DNA from: VGMD01 sp964552055
GTDB taxonomy: Bacteria; Chlamydiota; Chlamydiia; Chlamydiales; 2-12-FULL-49-11
Length of the DNA stretch: 64,000 nucleotides
Assembly: GCA_964552055.1 (NCBI GenBank)
Contig: CAZKFL010000006.1
Span: 1-64,000 of the forward strand
Direction: 5' to 3'
The notes below the pieces were generated by a model, which was given only the letters and a program-made list of their open reading frames with translations, had not been told where the DNA came from and made no database searches. Positions 43,763 to 52,328 of this stretch are shown here, in pieces. Position 1 is the first letter of the stretch; each line of letters begins with the position of its first letter. The position numbers were made by a program, and so were the translations under genes.

Positions 43763-44623
43763 TCACTGTAGAGTATTATTACTTAATTTTTCAAGAAAGT
43801 CATTACAATTGAACTTGGTTAGTTCTATCCAAGCTCTTTTTTGAGTTTGCGGGGAAAATTTCCATGCTTCAGAGAGGGCATCCATTAAACTGCCAAAATC
43901 AAATATAAATATATTGTCATGTTTATTATACAATCTTTTTGCAAGTGCTCTTCCTGATATCCCCATAGAAATAATAATGACCTTATAATCGCTATTTTTT
44001 GATAAAAGGAGATTGCACGATTGTTCTATTGCATCAATTTCTTGGTATGCATTGCTTTCGGGGGTTTGAATAAAATTACAGTTATCACCGAAAAGTAGAT
44101 TTTTTAAATGTATAGGAATGTGCTTATTTCCTATCAAGAGAAATGGATTTGACTTCTTTAGGAATAAAAGAAAATCAATACATAAATCCTGAAATTCTAT
44201 AGCTGCAAAAGCGAGAGCTACGGGAGAGTAAATCTTATCAATTGGTTTCCAGTACCTTTTTGCTAATCGGAGTGTTTCTTTACATGTGTCGGAAGGACAT
44301 TCATGATTGCCAGGAAACATTCCTTCTTCAAATCCTCCAAAGTCTTTATGATGTAAGGGTAAACATTTCAATACATGATTACCCCTAAGGCGAATTGCTT
44401 CTTGAAGTTCTTTTTGAAGCAATCTGCTGCTAATTTGGTGTGAATCACTTCTTACTCCATTCATTACAAACAAATCCCCGTCACCAAATCTAAGATAAAC
44501 ACCTTTTTCTTTAGAATTGATGATTTCTCGAATTTCTTCAAGTGTGTCTCTTGTTTGAAAAAAAGTATAATTTTCGCTAATAATTGGTTTTAAAATGAAT
44601 AGAAAAAAGAGTAGGAATTTCAT
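43763..44623 (-). CDS. Exported GT-D (DUF1792) glycosyltransferase-like protein
   Basis: A protein of 286 aa from ATG 44623. It opens with KFLLFFLFILKPIISEN, a clear signal peptide or anchor. The next block, GVYLRFGDGDLFVMNG, matches the RFGDGE signature of GT-D fold glycosyltransferases, supported by YSPVALAFAAIEF, SCNLLLSKNSDYKVIIISMG and GRALAKRLYNKHDNIFIFDFGS (shown in pieces). The start overlaps the stop of the metal ATPase by ATGA, so it is translationally coupled to it. The function is probably sugar transfer; acceptor and donor are unknown. Confidence 0.65.
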   Translation of the reverse strand: MKFLLFFLFILKPIISENYTFFQTRDTLEEIREIINSKEKGVYLRFGDGDLFVMNGVRSDSHQISSRLLQKELQEAIRLRGNHVLKCLPLHHKDFGGFEEGMFPGNHECPSDTCKETLRLAKRYWKPIDKIYSPVALAFAAIEFQDLCIDFLLFLKKSNPFLLIGNKHIPIHLKNLLFGDNCNFIQTPESNAYQEIDAIEQSCNLLLSKNSDYKVIIISMGISGRALAKRLYNKHDNIFIFDFGSLMDALSEAWKFSPQTQKRAWIELTKFNCNDFLEKLSNNTLQ

Positions 44624-46581
44624 TTGATAAATAACCTTAGGGAGTTGAGGCCGACGAGGACGGTGCTGCCTTCGTGCATTATGACGGCGAGCCAAAGGGG
44701 AATGAGGCCGAGGAGGGAGAGGCTTGTTGCGAGGAGGATGATTGCAAGGGCAAAGATGACGTTTTGGTGGACGATGCGGAGGGTTTGGTGGGCTTTTTTG
44801 TGGAGCCAGGAGATGAGGGAGAGGTCGTCGCGGAGTAGCACTACGTCGGCTGCTTCGATTGCGGTGGCGCTTCCGATTGTACCCATTGCGATGCCAACCA
44901 TGGCGGAGGTGAGGGCGGGGGCGTCGTTGATGCCGTCGCCGACCATCATGAGGGGCGCTTCTAGGCTGAGTTCTCGAATTTTGGAGAGTTTGTTTTCAGG
45001 AGAGAGTTCTGAGTAAATATGGGTGATTCCAACTGCATTTCCGACAAAGGTTGCGTTCTCTTTGTGGTCGCCTGTGAGCATGACAATTTTGAGTTTTTCT
45101 TTGAGTTTTCGGATAGTGTCTGCAATTCCGGGGCGGAGTTCGTCAGAGAAATGGAAAATAAGAATGGTATCTTGGTAGAGTAGAAGAGAAATAATATGGC
45201 CAGCATGGGTGAGTTTATCTCTAATTTGGGATTGCTTATTTTGAGATTCAATCAATGAAAGGATGTATTCAGGGCTACCAATGAAGGCTTTTTCAGTTTG
45301 GATCATGCCTTCGACCCCTTTTCCGGAAATTACTTTAACTTGCGATAGGGGTTTTTGGGGAATGTTTTTGGATTCGGCAAATTTAATGATTGCTTCGGCA
45401 ATCGGGTGGTGAGCTGCTCTTTCAAGTCCTGCGGCAATTGCAATTGCTTCATTTTTCGTCAATGCTGTGCCGATAATTTCTACGTTTGTGCAGGTCAGGT
45501 TGCCAGTTGTGAGGGTTCCAGTTTTATCAAAGGCAAGAATTTTGCATTTGGCAAGGGCATCGAGGACAATACCTCCTTTTAGCAATATCCCTTTACGTGC
45601 GCAGACGGAAATGGCGCTTAGGTATGCAGTCGGGGTTGCGATGATTAAAGCGCAAGGTGATGCGGCAATCAGAAATGCAAGCGCTCTATAGATTGAGCCT
45701 CCTTTTCCTATATAGGGCATCCAATGGAAAATCAGGGGAAGAAAGAGGCCGAAGCTCAATGCGAGCAAAATAATTGTGCTTGCATACTGCCTGCTAAAAC
45801 GGCTGAGAATTCTTTCTAATTGAGGCTTAGATTCTCCAGCTTCTGTTATAAGGCGGATAATTTTTGAGAGTGTCGATTCAGCGCTTGTTTTTGTTACTTC
45901 TAGGGTTAAGCTTCCATCTGTATTAAGGGCACCTGCGGGGACTTCGTCACCGACTTTTTTGGAAACTGGGACGCTTTCTCCCGTAAGATGAGAAAGGTTA
46001 ATATAGGTGTTTCCTTCGATTACAATTCCATCTAGCGGGACAATTTCGCCTGCTTTTACGAGAATTTTTGTGCCAAGAGCAATTTCTCGAACCGATTTTG
46101 GATAAACAGATCCGTCCGGATTGACAATATAGGCAGTTGTTGGGGAAAGCTTGTGCAACGCATTTAGCGCTCCCTTTGTCTTCTGGGTGACAGTCTCTTC
46201 TAACGACTCAGATAAAGAGAAGAGAACAAGTAGGAGCCCTCCTTCAAGTTCGGCTCCAATGCCAACCGATAAAAGGGCTGCAAGAGTCATAAGAACTTGA
46301 ATATTCACATCGAAATCAAATAGGTCTTCTAAAGATCGAATGAGTGATGGTGTTCCCGCTAAAAAATAAACAAAGACGAGAAAAAATGAGGAAAGTGCAA
46401 ATGAATATTTACTTGTCGCATAGGCTGCTATCAAAAAAAGTAAGGCAAAAACAGAGCCAAGCAGTGCAACATGTTTGCCCCATTTGCGTGAATCGCTTGT
46501 AATAAAAGGATTAGCCGACTCTTCATAACCTGATGAAAAGTATTCCTCAAGAGCATAAGGCGAAACCGTCTTTATCTTCAT
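44620..46581 (-). CDS. P1B-type metal-transporting ATPase with SPC motif (CT727 position)
   Basis: Heavy-metal efflux ATPase of 653 aa. It has a phosphorylation loop FDKTGTLTTGN (Asp near 352), TGES in HLTGESVPVSKK, the hinge MMVGDGINDAPAL, and the membrane metal site SPCALI (near 308) rather than CPC. HEGSTVLVGLNSLRLF near the C-terminus carries the HEGxT element. SPC plus HEGxT is the P1B-4 signature, linked to Co, Fe or Zn export, and the usual N-terminal metal-binding domain is missing. I start at ATG 46581, which overlaps the upstream gene by ATGA. Annotations call this family zntA, but the motif argues against a strict Zn/Cd pump. Confidence 0.88.
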   Translation of the reverse strand: MKIKTVSPYALEEYFSSGYEESANPFITSDSRKWGKHVALLGSVFALLFLIAAYATSKYSFALSSFFLVFVYFLAGTPSLIRSLEDLFDFDVNIQVLMTLAALLSVGIGAELEGGLLLVLFSLSESLEETVTQKTKGALNALHKLSPTTAYIVNPDGSVYPKSVREIALGTKILVKAGEIVPLDGIVIEGNTYINLSHLTGESVPVSKKVGDEVPAGALNTDGSLTLEVTKTSAESTLSKIIRLITEAGESKPQLERILSRFSRQYASTIILLALSFGLFLPLIFHWMPYIGKGGSIYRALAFLIAASPCALIIATPTAYLSAISVCARKGILLKGGIVLDALAKCKILAFDKTGTLTTGNLTCTNVEIIGTALTKNEAIAIAAGLERAAHHPIAEAIIKFAESKNIPQKPLSQVKVISGKGVEGMIQTEKAFIGSPEYILSLIESQNKQSQIRDKLTHAGHIISLLLYQDTILIFHFSDELRPGIADTIRKLKEKLKIVMLTGDHKENATFVGNAVGITHIYSELSPENKLSKIRELSLEAPLMMVGDGINDAPALTSAMVGIAMGTIGSATAIEAADVVLLRDDLSLISWLHKKAHQTLRIVHQNVIFALAIILLATSLSLLGLIPLWLAVIMHEGSTVLVGLNSLRLFIK

Positions 46582-47315
46582 AATAGTTTGGTGAGGAAGT
46601 AGGTGGTTGTGACGGCTAGGAAAGTGATTGCTAGGTTCCACACTGTGGCATGGAGGGCTCTGATTTTTTCGATTTTCGCCATAAAGGCTGATGCAATAAG
46701 AATGATCAGGGGGGCGCAGATTAGGATGCCATAGACCGGTGAAAGGTGGAGCGCGCCAAAGAGGATTGTATAGGTTAGGAAAAGGCCGATTGCTGTGCCG
46801 AGGGCTTGTTTTAGAGGGTGTTCATATGATTCTAGTGAGACACCAAGTTCCTCTTCAAGCATAATGCCGAGGAGTTTATTGTCATCTGCCATGAGTACGT
46901 CAATTACTTTAGAGAGGAGGGGCTCTGTAAAGCCCTTTGCTTTATACATTGCGGTTAGTTCTGATTTTTCTTCTTCTCGATTGGTTTCGATTTCATTTTT
47001 TTCATCTGCGACAAGTTTGTTGATTCGTTCAAGTCTTGCCCAGCCAAGAGATGCGCTGCGACCAACTTTCCAAAAGAAAAAACCTGCTAGTACAAGGCAC
47101 AATAGTAAATGTGTTGATGATGAGCTGATGCCAAGGTTAGTAGTTACAATGGATAAAAGTAAGGCAAGCAGGGCTGCTTCTCTTGCAGCATCGGCACCTC
47201 CGATTAAATGTCCTTCTGCCTCAATGCCATGCGATTCCTTGGAAGCGATGTGACCTTTCAGCCTAGCTTCTTTGAGGTGATCAAGAACCGGACGTCCTTT
47301 AAAATGTGAGTTCAT
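46578..47315 (-). CDS. VIT/CCC1-like membrane protein (CT728 position)
   Basis: A protein of 245 aa. The N-terminus HLKEARLKGHIASKESH and EGHLIGGADAAREAALLA resembles the entry helix of VIT/CCC1 vacuolar iron transporters, followed by about five membrane helices and a cytosolic Glu-rich segment (residues 105-165, KAKGFTEPLLSKVIDVL and MLEEELGVSLE) that in VIT proteins binds metal. It is coupled by ATGA to the P1B ATPase, which supports a joint role in metal export. The order with serS equals CT727-CT729. Confidence 0.75.
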   Translation of the reverse strand: MNSHFKGRPVLDHLKEARLKGHIASKESHGIEAEGHLIGGADAAREAALLALLLSIVTTNLGISSSSTHLLLCLVLAGFFFWKVGRSASLGWARLERINKLVADEKNEIETNREEEKSELTAMYKAKGFTEPLLSKVIDVLMADDNKLLGIMLEEELGVSLESYEHPLKQALGTAIGLFLTYTILFGALHLSPVYGILICAPLIILIASAFMAKIEKIRALHATVWNLAITFLAVTTTYFLTKLL

Positions 47316-47366
47316 AAAATAGATTCTAATCGATTCATGAGAAAAAGGAAAGCCCGGAAGAAAGTT

Positions 47367-48638
47367 CTAAGATATGTGGGTTTTGTTATCGAGATACGGA
47401 CGAAGCGCTTTAGGCAATGTAATGGAGCCATCTTCGTTTTGATTGTTTTCGATAAGAGCGACCATAAGTCTTGAGGTTGCAAGTCCTGATCCGTTTAGTG
47501 TATGAACAAATTCATTGCTTTTTTGATCTTTTTTATAACGGATTTTGGAGCGTCTTGCTTGGAAATCTCTGCAGTTAGAAACAGATGAGACTTCGTAATA
47601 CCGGTCTTGACCAGGAAGCCAAACTTCGATATCAACTGTTTTTGCCGCTGCATAGGACATATCGCCTGTAACAAGGAGCATATTGCGATAATGAAGCTCT
47701 AATTTTTCAAGGACTTCTTCAGCGCTTTTCATCATTTTGTCAAAAATTTGATCGCTTTCTTCTGGTTTTGTAAAGGCAAACATTTCTACTTTATTAAATT
47801 GGTGTACGCGAATCAATCCTCGTTCTGCTTTTCCGTGTGATCCAGCTTCGCGTCTAAAGCAGGGTGAATAGGATGTGTAGAGTTTTGGTAGCTCTTCTTC
47901 AGAAAGAAGTTCCTCATAGTGAAGGCCGTTTAGAGCAACTTCTGAGGTTGGTATAAGAAAAAGATCGTAGTCATCATCTTTTAATTTAAAAAGCTGTTTT
48001 TCAAATTTAGGGAGTTGTCCTGATCCGTACATAATATTAGGTCTTACTAGATGCGGAACTAAAGTGAAGGTAAAGCCATTTTTTATGTGCGTTTCGATCA
48101 TGAGATTGAGAAGAGCCCATTCAAGTCTTGCTCCTAGATCTTTATATACAGGCCAGCCAGCGCCGGAAATTTTTGCGCCTCTTTTAAAATCAAAGAGACC
48201 ATGTTTCTCGCCGAGTTCTACATGGTTTTTAATGGGAAAAGTAAATTCAGGTTTTTCGCCATGACTTTTTATGCAGACATTGTCTTTAGGATCAGGTGAA
48301 ATTTTGATGTCATCATCAGGTAAATTTGGCAATTCGGATAGGAGAGTTTCGTATTGTCTTTCCAATTCAGGGGTATTTTCTGAAAGATTTTGAACTTTCT
48401 CTTTTGCGTCAGAAACAGCTTCCATTAAAGATTCAGTGTCAAGTCCTTGTCTTTTCTTTTCGCCAATTTCTTTTGAAAGGCGATTGAGGTGTGATGCGGC
48501 CTCTTCTGATTCAACTTTTGCTTTGCAATAGGCTTCATACGAATTTAAAAGCGGATCTAAGGAAAGTGATGCGTCCTTACGCTTAAGTCTTTCTTCAATA
48601 GCTTTAGGCTCTTTAATGATTTGCTTAATGTTTAGCAT
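47367..48638 (-). CDS. serS: Seryl-tRNA synthetase
   Basis: Class II aminoacyl-tRNA synthetase of 423 aa. An N-terminal coiled-coil arm (about residues 25-100, with EEAASHLNRLSKEIGEKK) binds tRNA-Ser. The catalytic domain has motif 2 around SPCFRREAGSHGKAERGLIR in which Arg pairs bind ATP, then HQFNKVEMFAF, the serine-site segment YEVSSVSNCRDFQARR, and motif 3 GSGLATSRLMVALIEN. The length is standard. It probably starts the serS/CT728-like/CT727-like set, though 51 bp separate it from the next gene. Confidence 0.97.
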   Translation of the reverse strand: MLNIKQIIKEPKAIEERLKRKDASLSLDPLLNSYEAYCKAKVESEEAASHLNRLSKEIGEKKRQGLDTESLMEAVSDAKEKVQNLSENTPELERQYETLLSELPNLPDDDIKISPDPKDNVCIKSHGEKPEFTFPIKNHVELGEKHGLFDFKRGAKISGAGWPVYKDLGARLEWALLNLMIETHIKNGFTFTLVPHLVRPNIMYGSGQLPKFEKQLFKLKDDDYDLFLIPTSEVALNGLHYEELLSEEELPKLYTSYSPCFRREAGSHGKAERGLIRVHQFNKVEMFAFTKPEESDQIFDKMMKSAEEVLEKLELHYRNMLLVTGDMSYAAAKTVDIEVWLPGQDRYYEVSSVSNCRDFQARRSKIRYKKDQKSNEFVHTLNGSGLATSRLMVALIENNQNEDGSITLPKALRPYLDNKTHIS

Positions 48639-48732
48639 AGGGAATCAGGCTCTTTAATTTTTAGAGTACGGAATACAGTTTACTGAAAATGGACTTTTTA
48701 TGCTATAGTATATCAATACGGAGCAGAAAAAC

Positions 48733-49848
48733 ATGAAAGAAGAATATCCTAGAGCTAAAAATCCCCTTATCTTACGCTACCATAGACTGTTAGAGGCTTT
48801 TTCTAAGTCTGATGATGAAAGAGATTTCTATTTAGACAGAGTTGAAGGTTTTCTGCTGTACATCGATCTTGATAAAAATGAGGAAGATCTTCTTCCTGCA
48901 GAAGCTGAATTTAAGGCTCATCCTGACAGGTATTGCTTAGTGCCTAAGCTTAGCTACTATGAAACAAAAAAATTTATGGAAGGCTTTGTAAACGAAAAAG
49001 TTTACGATATTGATACAAAAGAAAAGCTTGCCGATCTGATTAGCGGGAAAGAATCTCGCGAAAATTTTCTTGAATTTATCTATGACCACCTAAATGAACT
49101 TGATAAATGGCAACAATATTACCATGAAAGGTCACGTGTTCGAATCATTGAATGGCTAAGAAAAAGCAATATTGTCTTTGTATTTGAAGAAGACCTTGAA
49201 CTGACACGAAATGTTGTTGAAAAACTTAAAGAGCATGTATTTGACACTAAGGTAAATAAAGAGCTTAATCAAGCTAGAGAAGTTCTTGAATTGAAAGCTA
49301 AAACGTATTACTCAAGCGAAGCGCTGAATCCTAGACCAAAAAGAGGGCGCCCGCCTAAGCAGCAAGCAAAAGTTGAGATTGAGCCAGAGCTTACACACGA
49401 CTTATATACAACAGTGCCGCTTCCATTGCGTCAATTTCTCTTTATTCCTGAGTTTGGTACAGGTGGAGCGTCATTCTCGTCTAAATTTGATAGTGAAGAG
49501 CAGTTCCTAGCAAATCTTCGAGGTGGCAACAAAGATAAAGTGGATACAAAGCTTGAGATTCTTTCTCAAAGACTTGAATCCCTTCGTCATCTTTCAACCA
49601 AGCTTAAAGATTTTACACCAAGCGGCGCTAGTGATAAAAAAATTATTAGCACTTTGGTTGCAAAAGCTACTCAAGAAGAACCTTCCGGTTCAGAACCAAG
49701 GCTTACTCAGCTCGCCCAAGATCTTTTTCCTAAAAAGAAGACCAAAGCGACTCCCCAAGAAGTAAAAGAGCTTATGGAAGAGAAGAAAAAGCGTGGCGTT
49801 AAAAAAGTAACACGCATCCAATACAAAAAGAGCGATAAGAAAGAGTAG
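48733..49848 (+). CDS. UPF0158-like protein with an AT-hook
   Basis: A protein of 371 aa. The first 170 residues (FSKSDDERDFYLDRVEGF, PKLSYYETKKFMEGFV, WLRKSNIVFVFEED) resemble the UPF0158 family of chlamydiae (C. trachomatis CT429 is the one I recall), whose role is unknown. After residue 195, PRPKRGRPPKQ is a classic AT-hook, suggesting DNA binding. The C-terminal third is charged and ends with a lysine-rich tail. GGAG precedes the ATG by nine bases. The family assignment is from memory of motifs and is moderately secure. Confidence 0.65.
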   Translation: MKEEYPRAKNPLILRYHRLLEAFSKSDDERDFYLDRVEGFLLYIDLDKNEEDLLPAEAEFKAHPDRYCLVPKLSYYETKKFMEGFVNEKVYDIDTKEKLADLISGKESRENFLEFIYDHLNELDKWQQYYHERSRVRIIEWLRKSNIVFVFEEDLELTRNVVEKLKEHVFDTKVNKELNQAREVLELKAKTYYSSEALNPRPKRGRPPKQQAKVEIEPELTHDLYTTVPLPLRQFLFIPEFGTGGASFSSKFDSEEQFLANLRGGNKDKVDTKLEILSQRLESLRHLSTKLKDFTPSGASDKKIISTLVAKATQEEPSGSEPRLTQLAQDLFPKKKTKATPQEVKELMEEKKKRGVKKVTRIQYKKSDKKE

Positions 49849-49923
49849 TCAATAAAAAAAGAGGGTTCACCGAAGAGCGCTCGACGAAACCGAGAGCAGA
49901 GAGAAACTGGATGAATCTTTTTT

Positions 49924-51219
49924 CTAGTTGAGGGCGATAAATTCGTTGATGTGATTGTAAAGTGGACAGTCTGTGTGGACAGGGCTTGCCATTTCGTTGT
50001 GGCTGTCTTGTTCTTTGTCTGTTTCAAAGCTATGAATCTGAATTGTACTTCCTGCTTCTTTAAGTCCTTGTTCTAGTGTTGCTCCGTTCATTGTCTTGTC
50101 GTTTGGAAGTTGAACTATAAAGAGTTTATTTGGATCCATAGAAAGGACGACACTTGTGTTGTCTGCATGCCAGCCAGATTTTTGGAGAATTTTTTTAGCG
50201 AGACATATGAATTTGGGTGAGGATAACGCTTTGCATATGGCTGATCGATTCAAATAGAAGTTTTTGCAGTATGCATTAAATTGATTAACTTTATTGATGT
50301 TGATGAGTGAAAAAAGTGAGCTTATTGTGATTGTTGTATCTATTAGTAGGGTCTTACAGATTTCTAAAGCGTCGCTTTTTCCTTCATCGAAATTGCGATA
50401 GCATAAGTTTTTTAGTAGAGAGAGGGTAAAATAAGAGATTCGAATAGCTAGATGAGGGAGAGATAGAGTTAGATCTTCAAGAATAAAGCTAATTTTTTCA
50501 ACGAGTTTTATCGATGGGTTTTTCTGATTTGCTACGCGACTCTTGATTCGGGTGAAATTGTCGGCTACAAGAGCTTTAGAGAAAGGTTCGACGAGATCTT
50601 CCAGTTTAGAGAAGGTGTTTTGAATGACAGCAGCAGTATTATATTTTTTTGCAAGTTGAAGAGCTGCAACTGATCCAATTGAATGGGCATAGAATAAAAT
50701 GTCGCTTTGCTGTACGCCTTTTTCTAGTAGGTATTTTACGCCTGTATCGACATCATCTATAACATCCTGAAATGAGCTAGGCTTTTTTCTATAGTTTGCA
50801 CATAAGACATTGCGATCTGTAGAATTTGCGAGTTGGGCTAAGGTTGTGATTTTCCTTGCAGTTGGTTTTGCGTTATCAGGAGCTTTGTCATAGTTTTGTT
50901 GCCAAAGCAATTTTGAGGGAAGAACATAAACAATCCATTTTGGGCCTGTTTTTTCAATTACCGTCGCGTCAACACCATTAATCAATATTTGCTTATCGCG
51001 TAGCCGATTTATGTCTGGTTCCGCTTTTTTTCGGCGCCATTCGGCTGATGATCCTATAATATAGGGTGAAAAAAACTCCTTCGAAATATATCTGCAAATA
51101 AAATCTATAGCTGACATGAAAAATAGTATGTCAGGATTGTGATTTCTAAGAAATAGAAGTGATTTTTTTAAATCGGTGCTTGCGAAGCGAAACGCTTGAT
51201 TGAAAGGGAATTTCGACAT
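49924..51219 (-). CDS. Putative alpha/beta hydrolase
   Basis: A protein of 431 aa. The centre shows an alpha/beta hydrolase pattern: KWIVYVLPS, a strand-turn NVLCANYRKKPSSF, and ILFYAHSIGSVAALQLA with the nucleophile elbow HSIGS (near residue 190). The 200 residues after that are mainly helical, with hydrophobic stretches, and form a large insertion or lid. A final segment has MDPNKLFIVQLPNDKTMNG. The acid and His of the triad are not obvious. The start at 51219 overlaps the upstream small gene by 74 bp; ATG 51117 is an alternative. No ribosome site is seen for either. Confidence 0.6.
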   Translation of the reverse strand: MSKFPFNQAFRFASTDLKKSLLFLRNHNPDILFFMSAIDFICRYISKEFFSPYIIGSSAEWRRKKAEPDINRLRDKQILINGVDATVIEKTGPKWIVYVLPSKLLWQQNYDKAPDNAKPTARKITTLAQLANSTDRNVLCANYRKKPSSFQDVIDDVDTGVKYLLEKGVQQSDILFYAHSIGSVAALQLAKKYNTAAVIQNTFSKLEDLVEPFSKALVADNFTRIKSRVANQKNPSIKLVEKISFILEDLTLSLPHLAIRISYFTLSLLKNLCYRNFDEGKSDALEICKTLLIDTTITISSLFSLININKVNQFNAYCKNFYLNRSAICKALSSPKFICLAKKILQKSGWHADNTSVVLSMDPNKLFIVQLPNDKTMNGATLEQGLKEAGSTIQIHSFETDKEQDSHNEMASPVHTDCPLYNHINEFIALN

Positions 51220-51475
51220 CGATTTTGCAAATTTTTTTAAGATAAGAAAATTTCTGTATCAACATTTGCTTTTGCATATAAGAGCCTTTAACTCGAGATC
51301 TTTGCTTCGGATAGATGTCTGTTAGAAAAAACACATGCGCTTTTAGACTTTCTTGCGTTTTCAAAAGAGCCTCTTTTTCGAAAATGAAACTCTCCTTTTC
51401 CGAAATAGCATTTAACGCCTCTTGATTCTCAATGAGTCTTGATAAAGTCTCTTCAAAATCTCTTAAAAGTTCCAT
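51146..51475 (-). CDS. Small coiled-coil hypothetical protein
   Basis: A protein of 109 aa that I do not recognise. The first 55 residues are strongly helical and heptad-like (LLRDFEETLSRLIENQEAL). The tail is basic. An AAGGG stands five bases before the ATG, better than for the overlapping downstream gene. Size and helicity recall secretion chaperone- or FlgN-like proteins, without real evidence. The 74-bp overlap with 49924-51219 means one of the two starts may be wrong. Confidence 0.5.
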   Translation of the reverse strand: MELLRDFEETLSRLIENQEALNAISEKESFIFEKEALLKTQESLKAHVFFLTDIYPKQRSRVKGSYMQKQMLIQKFSYLKKICKIDVEIPFQSSVSLRKHRFKKITSIS

Positions 51476-51549
51476 ATATACCCTTAGTTTCGATATACTG
51501 TAGCAAAGAATTGTTGGGAATATTTTTTTTGTAATTTAAGGAGAATTTC

Positions 51550-52323
51550 ATGAAAGGTTTTTGTCCATTAGCGTCCGGATCAAGCGGAAACGTGATTTAC
51601 CTAGGCACGGATAAGACTAAGGTTTTGTTCGATGTCGGAATTACATTTAAAAATATAAAAGAAAAACTCGCAGAAATTGAAGTGGAAATTGAAGAAATCG
51701 ATGCTGTTATGATCACACATGAACATATTGATCATGTCCGTGGCCTAGAAATGATTGCAAAAAAACTAGATATTCCCATTTTTTGTAACAGCGATACTGC
51801 AAAAGCAATCTGCCAAATGATTGATATTCGTCCTAAATTTAAGATTTTTTCCACAGGAGAAAGCTTTACATTCCGCGATCTAGAAATACAGCCTTTTAGC
51901 ATCCAGCATGATACCCTTGATCCCGTAGCCTACACAGTGCTTACAAATGATAAAAAAATATCGATCTGCACAGACCTTGGTTTTGCAACAAAACTTGTAG
52001 AAATGCACCTTCGCGATAGCGACTACATCTACCTTGAAGCCAATCATGAAGAAGAAATGGTGCACGCCTCATCAAGACCCCTTGTCTACAAACAGCGAGT
52101 CCTCAGTCGCCAAGGCCATCTTTCTAATAAATCAGCCGGCGAGCTCCTTGCAAGCGTCCACCACGAAGGCCTTAAACACGTCTATCTAGCTCATCTTTCT
52201 TCTGAATGCAACAATCCTACAGTTGCCCTGCAAACTGTAAAGGGTATCCTTGCAAAACAAAACAAAGAGGTTGAGATCTCTATTGCCTACGCTGACAAAG
52301 TCAGCAAGCCCATCCTATTTTAA
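51550..52323 (+). CDS. walJ: WalJ/YycJ-type metallo-beta-lactamase fold hydrolase
   Basis: Cytoplasmic metal-dependent hydrolase of 257 aa. The start LASGSSGNVIYLGTDKTK and the zinc motif MITHEHIDHVRGL (HxHxDH) are diagnostic. Further ligands lie in SIQHDTLDPV, SICTDLG and YLAHLSSECNNP. Relatives act as exonucleases or DNA-repair-linked enzymes in Firmicutes; the chlamydial function is not settled. AAGGAG precedes the ATG. The order with ftsK fits CT738-CT739, with one extra gene between. Confidence 0.9.
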   Translation: MKGFCPLASGSSGNVIYLGTDKTKVLFDVGITFKNIKEKLAEIEVEIEEIDAVMITHEHIDHVRGLEMIAKKLDIPIFCNSDTAKAICQMIDIRPKFKIFSTGESFTFRDLEIQPFSIQHDTLDPVAYTVLTNDKKISICTDLGFATKLVEMHLRDSDYIYLEANHEEEMVHASSRPLVYKQRVLSRQGHLSNKSAGELLASVHHEGLKHVYLAHLSSECNNPTVALQTVKGILAKQNKEVEISIAYADKVSKPILF

Positions 52324-52328
52324 AAAAA

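Noticed and set aside
44624..45016. Arg-rich open frame opposite the metal ATPase gene
   Set aside because: It is an antisense shadow of the strongly conserved P1B ATPase, with composition explained by its codons.
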